Assembly: GCA_903929655.1 (NCBI GenBank)
Contig: CAIYVS010000413.1
Coordinates: forward strand, 1-6,758
Length of the DNA: 6,758 nucleotides
From: an uncultured Bacteroidota bacterium
GTDB taxonomy: Bacteria > Bacteroidota > Bacteroidia > Chitinophagales > Chitinophagaceae
Reading direction: 5' to 3'
Shown here: positions 1 through 6,013 of the stretch, piece after piece
Layout of the letters: the number at the start of each line of letters is the position of its first letter
Numbering within the stretch: the first letter of the stretch is position 1
The notes under the pieces: generated by a model
The model's database searches: none
Told to the model about the DNA's origin: nothing
The model's input: only the letters and a program-made list of their open reading frames with translations
Made by a program: the position numbers and the translations under genes

Positions 1-181
1 ATGGTTATTGAGAGACTTCCCTCTTTTGGATATTATTTGATCCGGTTTAGAGTAGTTGAGTTGTTAAATTTTCAAGTTTTTTGCATTTTGAGGAATAATT
101 TGATGTTTTTTGAAAATGTAGGTACTTAAATATTTTGTCTTTCCATAGGCTCCATGTTTATGTAGTTGAGTATATATGGTT
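1..181. other. Unassigned A+T-rich region left of the HTH gene
   Basis: No gene can be supported here. On the plus strand a frame is open from base 1 (ATG at 1-3) to a TAA at 127-129, giving 42 codons, but its product is hydrophobic and resembles nothing I recognise. It could be the tail of a gene entering from the left or simply chance. On the minus strand only a 9-codon ORF (ATG near 150) occurs downstream of the HTH gene. A 10-bp direct repeat, GTAGTTGAGT, is present at 52-61 and 162-171. The region probably still belongs to the mobile element because its composition matches the genes to its right. Confidence 0.4.
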
Positions 182-526
182 TTATTTTTTCTTGGTAGAG
201 TTAATATAGCTATCTGCGTCAGTTTGTATCTCCGACATCGTTTTTACCTTGCCCTGACGGACATAAGCTATTAACTCACTTTCAAAAAAGTATAGTCGTC
301 CGCCCTGTTGATAATATGGAATTTCACGGGCCGAAATTTTTGCCCTCAATGTTCTTTCTTTCAGTCCCAGGATTAGCAATGCAGCTTCGAACCCTATTGG
401 AGTTTCAATTTGTGGAACTTGGGTATTTGTCGGGATAGCCTTTGCTATATCTGCTTTTATTTGTGCCCCTAAAAGGTTACACAATTCATTCAGGTTAATT
501 GAGCTTAAAACTATATTGCCATCCAT
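182..526 (-). CDS. Small winged helix-turn-helix DNA-binding protein, excisionase-like
   Basis: The protein has 114 residues. Residues about 44-92 fit the MerR/excisionase-type winged HTH (HTH_17 class). An initial helix (GFEAALLILGL) is followed by a recognition helix (KERTLRAKISAREIP) and a wing with a YYQQGGRLYFF hairpin, then a final helix (ESELIAYVRQGK). The first 30 residues (VLSSINLNEL...) are like the N-termini of similar small proteins in Bacteroidota mobile elements. Such proteins bind DNA and act as recombination directionality factors or as element regulators. It is the third minus-strand gene after the integrase and the RteC-like gene, separated from the latter by 101 bp, which is room for its own promoter. 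The ATG at 524-526 is used; no Shine-Dalgarno sequence is evident. Whether it drives excision or only regulates transcription cannot be told from the sequence. Confidence 0.8.
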   Translation of the reverse strand: MDGNIVLSSINLNELCNLLGAQIKADIAKAIPTNTQVPQIETPIGFEAALLILGLKERTLRAKISAREIPYYQQGGRLYFFESELIAYVRQGKVKTMSEIQTDADSYINSTKKK

Positions 527-546
527 ACTTTGTTTCTTTCTGGATG

Positions 547-554
547 TAAAAGTA
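547..554 (-). promoter_or_regulatory. Possible -7 box for the HTH gene
   Basis: Read on the minus strand the box is TACTTTTA, one base off the Bacteroidota TAnnTTTG consensus, and it lies 20 bp upstream of the HTH start codon. No good -33 TTTG is visible. It would let the HTH gene be expressed separately from the genes upstream. Confidence 0.3.
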
Positions 555-627
555 GGGTTGTTGTTTAGCCTAATATAACCACTAAAAGCAATTGTGCAGG
601 AACCTGTTTTTTGTGTTTTTTGTGCTT

Positions 628-1677
628 TTATTCAATATCGTTCAAAAGGTCAGTAAAGACAGCTATATACTTTTGATCTAGAGCACCATCTTTCATTAAA
701 TTAAATGCGGTTCTGCTTTTTATTTCCATGCTGAACAGGCTATTTAAAATCTTAACATATTGGGGTGATGTTAAATTGGGTTGTAGCCATTTTCGCTCTT
801 CGCAAACTGATATAAAGCCCGCAAGATGATTTTTGGAGCCATGCCATATAGCTTGGTCACCATTTTTTTCAATAAAGGGTTTCTTTACCTCCAAATGTTT
901 CTTTTCAAGTCTTATGGGTAATTTTTGTGATAGAATGCCAATTGCTCTATCATATTTGTCAAGGTGTATTTTTCGAAATAGGCTGTTGGGAGTAAAGGTT
1001 TCCGCTGTTATTTCCTCTCTATTTGTATTGTCACTCGTTTTTCTAGGCTTTTTTGCAGAAGCATCAATAAGTTTTGCAAGTTGTTCTTGACAGTAACTAT
1101 CGGCTTTTCTAAATCGGCTATCCATCCGCTTTGCGGCTATTGTAAAATTGAAGTCCTCCAAAGTAATAACGTGCTCATCTTTATAAACTTTCTCGCCTTC
1201 TATTTTTGTACACATCATACTTACGTTCTTTAGCCCGTTTCGTAAGTATTGGTTGGCTAAATAAACTGCAACACCATTTATTATCAGTGGGTCGGTTTCA
1301 GTTATTTCCCCATTTTGTTGTTTTCGATATATTTCATATCGGTCCTTTTCTATTAGCTCTATCGTTTCTTCAACATTTGCTTCTTTATTGCCTATTAAGA
1401 GAATTGGGTGCAATCCTAATGGCTCTGCTTCCATGTTCCAATACAATATATAGCCTGTTATAGGGGCCCGTATAATGTGTTTAGGATACCTTTGCTTTAG
1501 AATTTCTATGTAGTTTTCATTTTTAGTTAGGGCACTTATTAGTTCCTTGTAAAAGAATTCCTTGGAACCAAAACTAATTTTGGCGTGTCTATCAATGATG
1601 AAATTGATAGATATATAGTCATTGCTTGGATTAAGGATTTCTTCTGCTATTTCAGCAAAATTGGCAATTACTCCCAT
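628..1677 (-). CDS. Mobile-element protein with RteC-like C-terminal region
   Basis: The protein has 349 residues, is soluble, and has no signal peptide or membrane segment. I cannot name the whole protein. The C-terminal stretch, about 275-349 (AIWHGSKNHLAGFISVCEERKW, then a helix with LNSLFSMEIKSRTAF, then DQKYIAVFTDLL), follows the pattern at the end of RteC proteins: W-x-GS-x3-L, a helix, a short linker, an F-containing helix, an arginine-rich turn and a final amphipathic helix. RteC of Bacteroides CTnDOT activates the excision operon, so a role in controlling excision or transfer is reasonable but inferred from a weak resemblance. The first 200 residues are not recognised. A charged, probably flexible linker lies near 205-225 (AKKPRKTSDNTNREE). 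It starts 22 bp after the integrase stop on the same strand, which suggests co-transcription with it. The ATG at 1675-1677 is used. Confidence 0.65.
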   Translation of the reverse strand: MGVIANFAEIAEEILNPSNDYISINFIIDRHAKISFGSKEFFYKELISALTKNENYIEILKQRYPKHIIRAPITGYILYWNMEAEPLGLHPILLIGNKEANVEETIELIEKDRYEIYRKQQNGEITETDPLIINGVAVYLANQYLRNGLKNVSMMCTKIEGEKVYKDEHVITLEDFNFTIAAKRMDSRFRKADSYCQEQLAKLIDASAKKPRKTSDNTNREEITAETFTPNSLFRKIHLDKYDRAIGILSQKLPIRLEKKHLEVKKPFIEKNGDQAIWHGSKNHLAGFISVCEERKWLQPNLTSPQYVKILNSLFSMEIKSRTAFNLMKDGALDQKYIAVFTDLLNDIE

Positions 1678-1699
1678 TTTCTATTTTTATAATTAATTT

Positions 1700-2908
1700 T
1701 TACAAAATAAGAGTGATTTTGTTAGCGGCTTCTCTTTTCTTTTCGTCTATTATTTTTGCATAAATCTGTGTTGTGGTAATATTTTTATGCCCTAGCATTT
1801 TTGAAACCATATAAAGGTCAGTTCCCAATGAAAGTTGAAGGGTTGCAAAGGTGTGTCGAAAGCAATGGAATGTAATATGTTTATTAACCCCAGCTCCATG
1901 TATCCATCGCAGAATTACGCTATTTTGCCATTGCCCGTATTTGAATGTTGGGAATACCTTTTGGTGGTTAGCCTTTCTATCTCCTAGTATATTATATGCT
2001 TCTACCGAAATAGGCATTGTTTCGGCTTCTTTGGTTTTCTTTATGGTTAGTCTAATACTATATTTTCCATTTTCTTCAAGGATTTCGCCCCATGTGAGTT
2101 TGCAAATATCACTATGGCGCAATCCAGTAAAAACACTAAACAGGCTTGCACTCTTAAATTCTGGCAAATCGCAGGGGGCATTTGCAATCTTTATTAATTC
2201 ATCATGTGTCAAAAATTCCCGTTGCGGTGATGGCGCTTTCCCTATTCCCTTTATATCCGCTGCAGGGTTGGTTTTAATTAGTTTCTTTTGAACCGCTTTC
2301 TTTAACACCATCTTGAAAATACCCCAATAGGCTATCATAGAGGTGTTTGCAAGTTTTGTCTTTGTTGATACAAAAGGCTTAGCTGTAGTTAGGTAGTCTC
2401 TGAAACCTTCGCAGAAATCAGGTGTAAGGAGCTTAACAGGACAATTTTCGTTGCTGTATGTTTTCAAAAAGTTATACGCAGCTAGATAATTTGTATCACC
2501 ATTTGCCAGATGTTCGTCTGCATAGCCTTTAAAGAATGCTAAAAAATCAGCATTTTTATTGTGCGACATAAAGCCGTAATCATCTTGCTGTATCTGTAAT
2601 TGTCTTTGAGCTTTTATATTTTCAGCAAGAATGAGGGTCTTTTTGTTATGTTCTCTTTGTAAGGGCGTAAGCTTTATTTTTTTAGGATTGCCTTTGTTAT
2701 CTAAAACTGGGGATATTCTAATGGCTCTCTTATTAGAATTTGTAGTGTATTCTTGTTCCGAGTACTCCTCTTCGGAAAATAAGGAGAGGGCTAAAACCTC
2801 TCGCCTGGTGGGCTTGCCTGTTATAGGGTGTAGTATCGCTGGGTAATAATCTATATAAATGCGTAATTTGCTGTCGTGTAGTGGTTTTGTTCTAATAGTT
2901 GCTCTCAT
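1700..2908 (-). CDS. Tyrosine recombinase / site-specific integrase
   Basis: This is a DNA strand-exchange enzyme of the phage-integrase family that would integrate and excise the element. From the chosen ATG it has 402 residues. An N-terminal arm-binding region begins MRATIRTKPLHDSKLRIYI. A SAM-like core-binding domain lies at about 120-220, and the catalytic domain covers about 230-395. The catalytic set is complete: Arg264 in FTGLRHSDI, probable Lys293 in KKTKEAE, His348 and Arg351 in the HCFRH motif, His374 in MLGHKN, and nucleophile Tyr383 in TTTQIYAKI. The reading frame extends 16 codons further to a TTG at 2954-2956, but those codons look unlike the family and overlap repeats. I therefore prefer ATG 2906-2908. 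The gene reads away from the MATE transporter, so its 5' side faces the element edge. It is full length with no frameshift, so it is probably active. The RteC-like gene follows after 22 bp. Confidence 0.93.
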   Translation of the reverse strand: MRATIRTKPLHDSKLRIYIDYYPAILHPITGKPTRREVLALSLFSEEEYSEQEYTTNSNKRAIRISPVLDNKGNPKKIKLTPLQREHNKKTLILAENIKAQRQLQIQQDDYGFMSHNKNADFLAFFKGYADEHLANGDTNYLAAYNFLKTYSNENCPVKLLTPDFCEGFRDYLTTAKPFVSTKTKLANTSMIAYWGIFKMVLKKAVQKKLIKTNPAADIKGIGKAPSPQREFLTHDELIKIANAPCDLPEFKSASLFSVFTGLRHSDICKLTWGEILEENGKYSIRLTIKKTKEAETMPISVEAYNILGDRKANHQKVFPTFKYGQWQNSVILRWIHGAGVNKHITFHCFRHTFATLQLSLGTDLYMVSKMLGHKNITTTQIYAKIIDEKKREAANKITLIL

Positions 2909-2916
2909 TTTTAGGG

Positions 2917-2967
2917 TTTTGTATCTACAAATGTTATTTTCTACTTGAAGATACAAAATAGATACAA
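2917..2967. repeat. Inverted and direct repeats in the integrase leader
   Basis: TTTTGTATCT at 2917-2926 is repeated exactly in inverted orientation at 2949-2958 (AGATACAAAA). AGATACAA recurs as a direct copy at 2960-2967, 11 bp from the second one, about one helical turn. In addition 2918-2931 is itself a palindrome (TTTGTA, 2-bp centre, TACAAA). The cluster lies in the leader and putative promoter of the integrase gene at the element edge. That placement suits arm-type recombinase sites or an autoregulatory operator. The repeats are directly visible; the function is inferred. Confidence 0.6.
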
Positions 2968-2981
2968 GCAGGATGATAAAA
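2954..2981 (-). promoter_or_regulatory. Possible integrase promoter
   Basis: On the minus strand TTTT (2978-2981), a 17-bp spacer and TATTTTG (2954-2960) resemble the Bacteroidota TTTG/TAnnTTTG promoter with one base missing in the -7 box. It sits about 45 bp upstream of the preferred ATG and overlaps the TTGTATCT repeats, so anything binding those repeats could repress it. The match is weak. Confidence 0.25.
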
Positions 2982-3103
2982 TCAGCATTACATAGCTTCT
3001 AATTGCATGATACATTTATATTATAATGCAGTAAATTAAAGGGTCAAGCTGCAAAAAGATGTATTAGGGTGCAATGACATGTTAAGTTAATACTATTATA
3101 GAA

Positions 3104-3111
3104 TAAATTTG
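3104..3111 (+). promoter_or_regulatory. Possible -7 box upstream of the MATE gene
   Basis: TAAATTTG is a perfect match to TAnnTTTG, about 100 bp upstream of the transporter start. A clear -33 TTTG at the right distance is missing, and the region is A+T-rich, so chance is possible. The same octamer also overlaps the TTG start codon itself (3207-3214), where it cannot act as a promoter for this start. Confidence 0.25.
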
Positions 3112-3200
3112 CGACACTTTTGATAAGAATGTGATAAATGTGTTGAATATGGAAGATGTGCTGAATGATTTTTACTTTACTCAACAAATAAAATAGTAAC

Positions 3201-3205
3201 AAGGA
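3201..3205 (+). promoter_or_regulatory. Ribosome binding site deciding the TTG start of the MATE gene
   Basis: AAGGA lies 6 bp upstream of the TTG start codon. A Shine-Dalgarno-like sequence is unusual for this group, and here it supports the non-ATG start. Confidence 0.5.
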
Positions 3206-3211
3206 ATAAAT

Positions 3212-4543
3212 TTGAAAGTATCGGTAACAAATAAGGCTATCATAAAACTGGCCGCACCTATATCCCTGGCACTGCTTATCCCGCAGGTTAGTTTTCTTAC
3301 CAATACGGCATTTTTGGGCAGACTTGGGGAGAAGGAGCTTGGCGTGAATGGGATCACCGGTATTTTTTACCTGATACTGGCTATGGTTGGTTATGGGCTG
3401 AGCAGTGGCATGCAAATACAGATGGCAAGACGCTCGGGAGAGGGTGACAAGAAGGGGCTTGCCAACTTGTTTAGCAATGGGGTGATGCTGGCTTTGGCTT
3501 TTGCCCTGGGGCTGATGCTGATAGCTTTATGGCTGGCGCCTGTTATTTTCGGGTTTGGCCTGCATAGCAGCGAAAATATTTTTCTTAGTGTAGATTATTT
3601 GTATATACGTGTCTGGGGTCTGCCTTTTTTAATGCTAACCCAGTTATTTAATGCGTTTTACATATCTATCCAGAAGTCGCGTTTCCTTATATATGGGTCG
3701 CTGGTGGCGACGATCATGAATGTGTTCTGGGATTATACGCTGATATTTGGCAAGTTTGGTTTTCCGAAAATGGGGCTGGAAGGGGCTGCAGTGGCCGCTA
3801 TTATTGCAGAGGTGTTTTATTTTCTTACGATGCTGGGGCTGTTTTATGTGCACAGGATGTTTTATGAGTATCCCATTATGCGATTCAGAAGTTTTGACCT
3901 GGCATTATCGCGCCGCACGCTAAAGGTTGCCAGCCCGCTTATTGTGCAGTTTCTTTTCAGTATTGGCGGCTGGCAGATATTTTTCATTTTTATTGAGCAC
4001 CTAGGCACAAAGGAACTTGCTGCCTCGCAGATATTAAGGAGCATTTTTGGTATTGTGGGTGTTGTTACCTGGGCATTTGCAACAGCCAGTAACAGTATGG
4101 TGAGCAATGTAATAGGGCAGGGCAAACAGCGGGAGGTGATATGGCTGGTGTTGAAGATATGTAAACTTAGTTTTATTTTTACTTTGATAATTTGTGCGTT
4201 GTTGTTAGGGTTCTCGAAAGAGTTTTTGTCTATGTACTGCAATGATCCTAGCATGGCAGCTTTTGCCACACCCAGTTTGAGGGTAATAGTATCGGCGATG
4301 CTTGTAATGTCTTTGGCTACGGTGGTTTTTAACGGGGTGGTTGGTAGTGGTAAAACGATGGTAAACCTGACTATGGAGATATGCTGCGTAGTTGCGTATC
4401 TTATCTATTGTTATATTGTTATAGAGCGTATGCGGTCGCCTTTGTGGCTGTGCTGGGGTTCTGAGTTTGTGTATTGGATCAGCTTGTTGCTTGCTTCGTT
4501 TATTTACCTGAGAAGCGGAAGGTGGAAGGGGAAGAGCATATAG
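3212..4543 (+). CDS. MATE-family multidrug/toxin efflux transporter
   Basis: This is a 443-residue inner-membrane antiporter of the MATE family (DinF/NorM type), expected to export cationic compounds using a Na+ or H+ gradient. About twelve hydrophobic segments can be placed near 10-33, 46-68, 88-112, 130-150, 158-180, 190-213, 238-262, 270-297, 315-335, 350-373, 385-403 and 412-434. The two halves show the family's internal duplication: AAPISLALLIPQ...LGEKELG near 14-44 is echoed by ASPLIVQFLF...LGTKELA near 240-270. Other MATE-like traits are GLEGAAVAA (188-196) and SNVIGQG (298-304). The length is normal. The start is a TTG at 3212-3214. An in-frame TAA at 3197-3199 and no ATG until residue 58 make this nearly certain, and AAGGA (3201-3205) lies 6 bp before it. 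Composition is richer in G+C than the element on its left. The substrate cannot be inferred. Confidence 0.93.
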   Translation: MKVSVTNKAIIKLAAPISLALLIPQVSFLTNTAFLGRLGEKELGVNGITGIFYLILAMVGYGLSSGMQIQMARRSGEGDKKGLANLFSNGVMLALAFALGLMLIALWLAPVIFGFGLHSSENIFLSVDYLYIRVWGLPFLMLTQLFNAFYISIQKSRFLIYGSLVATIMNVFWDYTLIFGKFGFPKMGLEGAAVAAIIAEVFYFLTMLGLFYVHRMFYEYPIMRFRSFDLALSRRTLKVASPLIVQFLFSIGGWQIFFIFIEHLGTKELAASQILRSIFGIVGVVTWAFATASNSMVSNVIGQGKQREVIWLVLKICKLSFIFTLIICALLLGFSKEFLSMYCNDPSMAAFATPSLRVIVSAMLVMSLATVVFNGVVGSGKTMVNLTMEICCVVAYLIYCYIVIERMRSPLWLCWGSEFVYWISLLLASFIYLRSGRWKGKSI

Positions 4544-4583
4544 GTTAATTGGTTGAAAAGTTGATAAGTTGAGTGGTTGAATA
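4544..4583. repeat. Octamer tandem array, GTTGA-type, between MATE and ytxJ
   Basis: Five 8-bp units run without gaps, starting at 4544, 4552, 4560, 4568 and 4576. All begin with GTT; four begin with GTTGA and the last three bases vary (e.g. GTTGAAAA, GTTGATAA, GTTGAGTG). The array starts directly after the MATE stop codon and fills 40 of the 47 bases between two convergent genes. Similar GTTGA-rich spacer repeats are familiar from Bacteroidota intergenic regions. I see no hairpin that would make it a classic terminator. Confidence 0.75.
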
Positions 4584-4590
4584 GAGAAGC

Positions 4591-4932
4591 TTAGTTTTTT
4601 GACAAGTTTAGTTGTTCAAGAATATCGTCCATTCGGATGCCGTTGTGGCTTTCGTCGTAGACACATTCTCCGTTTTTTATCAGTAGAATTTGGGGAGATT
4701 CATGGTACACATGAAAAATCTCAGCAATCTTATTGGAGAGTGAGTGGTATTGAATGAGGTCGAGGTAATAGCATAATGTATTTTCAGGGTTTTGTTCTTT
4801 GTCCAGTCGGTTTTTTGCCATAAAGCTTATGGAGCAGCGTGTGCTGTGTTTGAAGATAAGAACGGGTTGTATATTGCTTTCTTGTTTAATCTGCTCTAAT
4901 TGCTGTTCCTCGGTGAGGTTGATCCAATTCAT
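4591..4932 (-). CDS. ytxJ: Bacillithiol-system redox protein YtxJ (BrxC-type bacilliredoxin)
   Basis: This is a small thioredoxin-fold protein of 113 residues, the usual size for the YtxJ/BrxC family. These proteins are thought to act in reducing bacillithiol mixed disulfides on cytosolic proteins. The family start MNWINLTEEQQLEQI is present. It is followed by the active-site segment LIFKHSTRCSIS with the nucleophilic Cys33 and Ser in place of a second cysteine at the usual CxxC position, i.e. a monothiol site. The cis-proline loop is at 77-81 (HESPQ, Pro80). Two further cysteines (54 and 90) are visible; their role is unknown. There is no signal peptide. The gene is convergent with the MATE gene and divergent from fabD. 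It implies that the host makes bacillithiol, as many Bacteroidota do, though no synthesis gene is in the window. The ATG at 4930-4932 matches the family start. Confidence 0.9.
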   Translation of the reverse strand: MNWINLTEEQQLEQIKQESNIQPVLIFKHSTRCSISFMAKNRLDKEQNPENTLCYYLDLIQYHSLSNKIAEIFHVYHESPQILLIKNGECVYDESHNGIRMDDILEQLNLSKN

Positions 4933-4936
4933 GATG

Positions 4937-4944
4937 CAAATTTA
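4937..4944 (-). promoter_or_regulatory. -7 box of ytxJ, very close to the start codon
   Basis: On the minus strand TAAATTTG is a perfect TAnnTTTG box ending only 4 bp before the ATG. If used, transcription would begin at or next to the start codon, giving a leaderless mRNA. The -33 region falls in the octamer repeats, where T-rich tracts stand in for TTTG. Confidence 0.4.
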
Positions 4945-4953
4945 AGGTATCTG

Positions 4954-5001
4954 GGTAAAACGTTAAAAAGGTAAAAGGTTAAAGTGGTAAAAGGTCAAGT
5001 G
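4954..5001. repeat. Octamer tandem array, GGTAAAAN/GTTAAANN type, between ytxJ and fabD
   Basis: Six contiguous 8-bp units start at 4954, 4962, 4970, 4978, 4986 and 4994. Odd units are GGTAAAA plus C or G. Even units are GTTAAA plus two bases, with the last degenerated to GTCAAGTG. Two weaker units may follow to 5017. The array has a 16-bp higher-order alternation. It lies in the 149-bp divergent promoter region and so may influence both genes, or may be a neutral spacer repeat. Confidence 0.7.
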
Positions 5002-5053
5002 TAAAAATGGTGTAATATCACTTTTATCATGCAGTTAAATATGGAAAATCTAT

Positions 5054-5061
5054 TACTTTCG
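5054..5061 (+). promoter_or_regulatory. Probable -7 box of fabD
   Basis: TACTTTCG differs from TAnnTTTG at one base and ends 20 bp before the fabD ATG, a typical distance in this phylum. A clear -33 element is not seen; TTAA (5035-5038) is at slightly short spacing. Confidence 0.45.
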
Positions 5062-5081
5062 CGACCTTATAGAATGAATTT

Positions 5082-5963
5082 ATGAAGCATGCTTTTGTAT
5101 TTCCCGGACAGGGTGCCCAGTTTGTCGGGATGGGCAAGAAATTATATGAAGAAAATACGCTTGCCAAAGAATATTTTGAGCAGGCTAATGAGATATTAGG
5201 CTTCCGTATTACGGATATTATGTTTGGCGGTACGGACGAAGACCTGAAACAAACTAAGGTAACTCAACCTGCTATTTTTCTGCATTCGGTTATATTGTTT
5301 AACACGACACCTGATCTGTTGCCGGAGATGGTAGCGGGGCATTCACTAGGTGAATTTTCCGCCTTGGTTGCCAATAAGGTTCTTTCATTTGAGGATGGTT
5401 TGAGGCTGGTGGCAAAGCGTGCCATGGCTATGCAAAGGGCCTGCGAGATAAATCCTTCTACCATGGCAGCAGTGCTGGGGCTGGATGATAAAAAGGTGGA
5501 GGAAATTTGCGCTGAATTTAAGGATGAGGTAGTGGTGCCTGCCAATTATAATTGTCCGGGGCAACTTGTGATAAGCGGGAGCATAGCGGGTATTGCACAG
5601 GCCTGCGAAAGAATGAAGGCTGCGGGTGCCAAGCGAGCCCTGGTATTGCAGGTGGGCGGAGCTTTTCACTCACCACTGATGGAACCGGCAAGGCAGGAAT
5701 TGCAGGATGCAATAGCTGCTACTCATTTTGGAAATCCTACTTGTCCTATTTATCAAAATGTAAATGCACAACCCAATATTGAGCCGGCGTTGATAAAGGA
5801 AAATCTTATTAATCAACTCACCGCCCCCGTGCGCTGGACACAAACTGTGCAGGAAATGGTGCACAACGGTGCCACGCGGTTTACGGAAGTAGGACCGGGC
5901 AATGTATTGCAGGGGCTTGTTAAGAAAATTGCTAAGGAAGTTACAACAGATGGGATCAACTGA
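5082..5963 (+). CDS. fabD: Malonyl-CoA:acyl carrier protein transacylase
   Basis: FabD transfers malonate from CoA to acyl carrier protein, supplying the extender unit for type II fatty acid synthesis in the cytosol. The protein has 293 residues, slightly below the usual length of about 300-310. The N-terminus MKHAFVFPGQGAQFVGMGK carries the family GQGAQ motif (9-13). The nucleophile is Ser88 in GHSLGE (86-91). Arg113, in AKRAMAMQ, matches the arginine that binds the malonyl carboxylate. The catalytic His196 is in GAFHSPLM. The EVGPG motif near 269-273 is near the C-terminus as expected. All key residues are intact, so it should be active. It starts at the ATG 5082-5084, 149 bp from the divergent ytxJ. 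No other fab gene is adjacent; the genes downstream look unrelated and more A+T-rich, so it is probably transcribed alone. Confidence 0.97.
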   Translation: MKHAFVFPGQGAQFVGMGKKLYEENTLAKEYFEQANEILGFRITDIMFGGTDEDLKQTKVTQPAIFLHSVILFNTTPDLLPEMVAGHSLGEFSALVANKVLSFEDGLRLVAKRAMAMQRACEINPSTMAAVLGLDDKKVEEICAEFKDEVVVPANYNCPGQLVISGSIAGIAQACERMKAAGAKRALVLQVGGAFHSPLMEPARQELQDAIAATHFGNPTCPIYQNVNAQPNIEPALIKENLINQLTAPVRWTQTVQEMVHNGATRFTEVGPGNVLQGLVKKIAKEVTTDGIN

Positions 5964-6013
5964 TGTATGATTGAAGATTGATTTGTATTTTTATCAAACT
6001 TAATCGTTGTATA

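Larger units (their letters stand above)
2968..3211. other. Integrase-MATE intergenic region, presumed element boundary
   Basis: About 240 A+T-rich bases without a supportable gene lie between the divergent integrase and transporter genes. Composition changes from the A+T-rich element to the G+C-richer backbone near its right end. Scattered GCAT/ATGC elements are visible: GCATTA at 2985-2990, TGCAT at 3004-3008 and ATGCA at 3026-3030. The outer and inner pairs form short inverted repeats that could be core sites or mere chance. One end of the integrated element should fall here. I see no tRNA gene, and the duplicated target cannot be fixed because the other end is outside the window. Confidence 0.45.

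Noticed and set aside
1..129. 42-codon plus-strand frame from the left edge
   Set aside because: Too short to judge and unlike any protein I recognise; mentioned under the region entry rather than called as a gene.
2909..2956. 16-codon N-terminal extension of the integrase from a TTG
   Set aside because: It overlaps the inverted repeats and a putative promoter, and the protein from the ATG at 2906-2908 already begins like other integrases of this type.
3044..3415. Open frame on the minus strand overlapping the start of the MATE gene
   Set aside because: It lies largely antisense to a clear transporter gene and its product has no recognisable features.
5552..5782. Other-frame ORFs inside fabD on both strands
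   Set aside because: They lie within a strongly conserved gene and their translations look random and cysteine-, histidine- or proline-rich.
5978..6013. 12-codon extension of the DUF6932-like protein from a TTG
   Set aside because: No ribosome site or family similarity; the ATG at 6014 is a better start.
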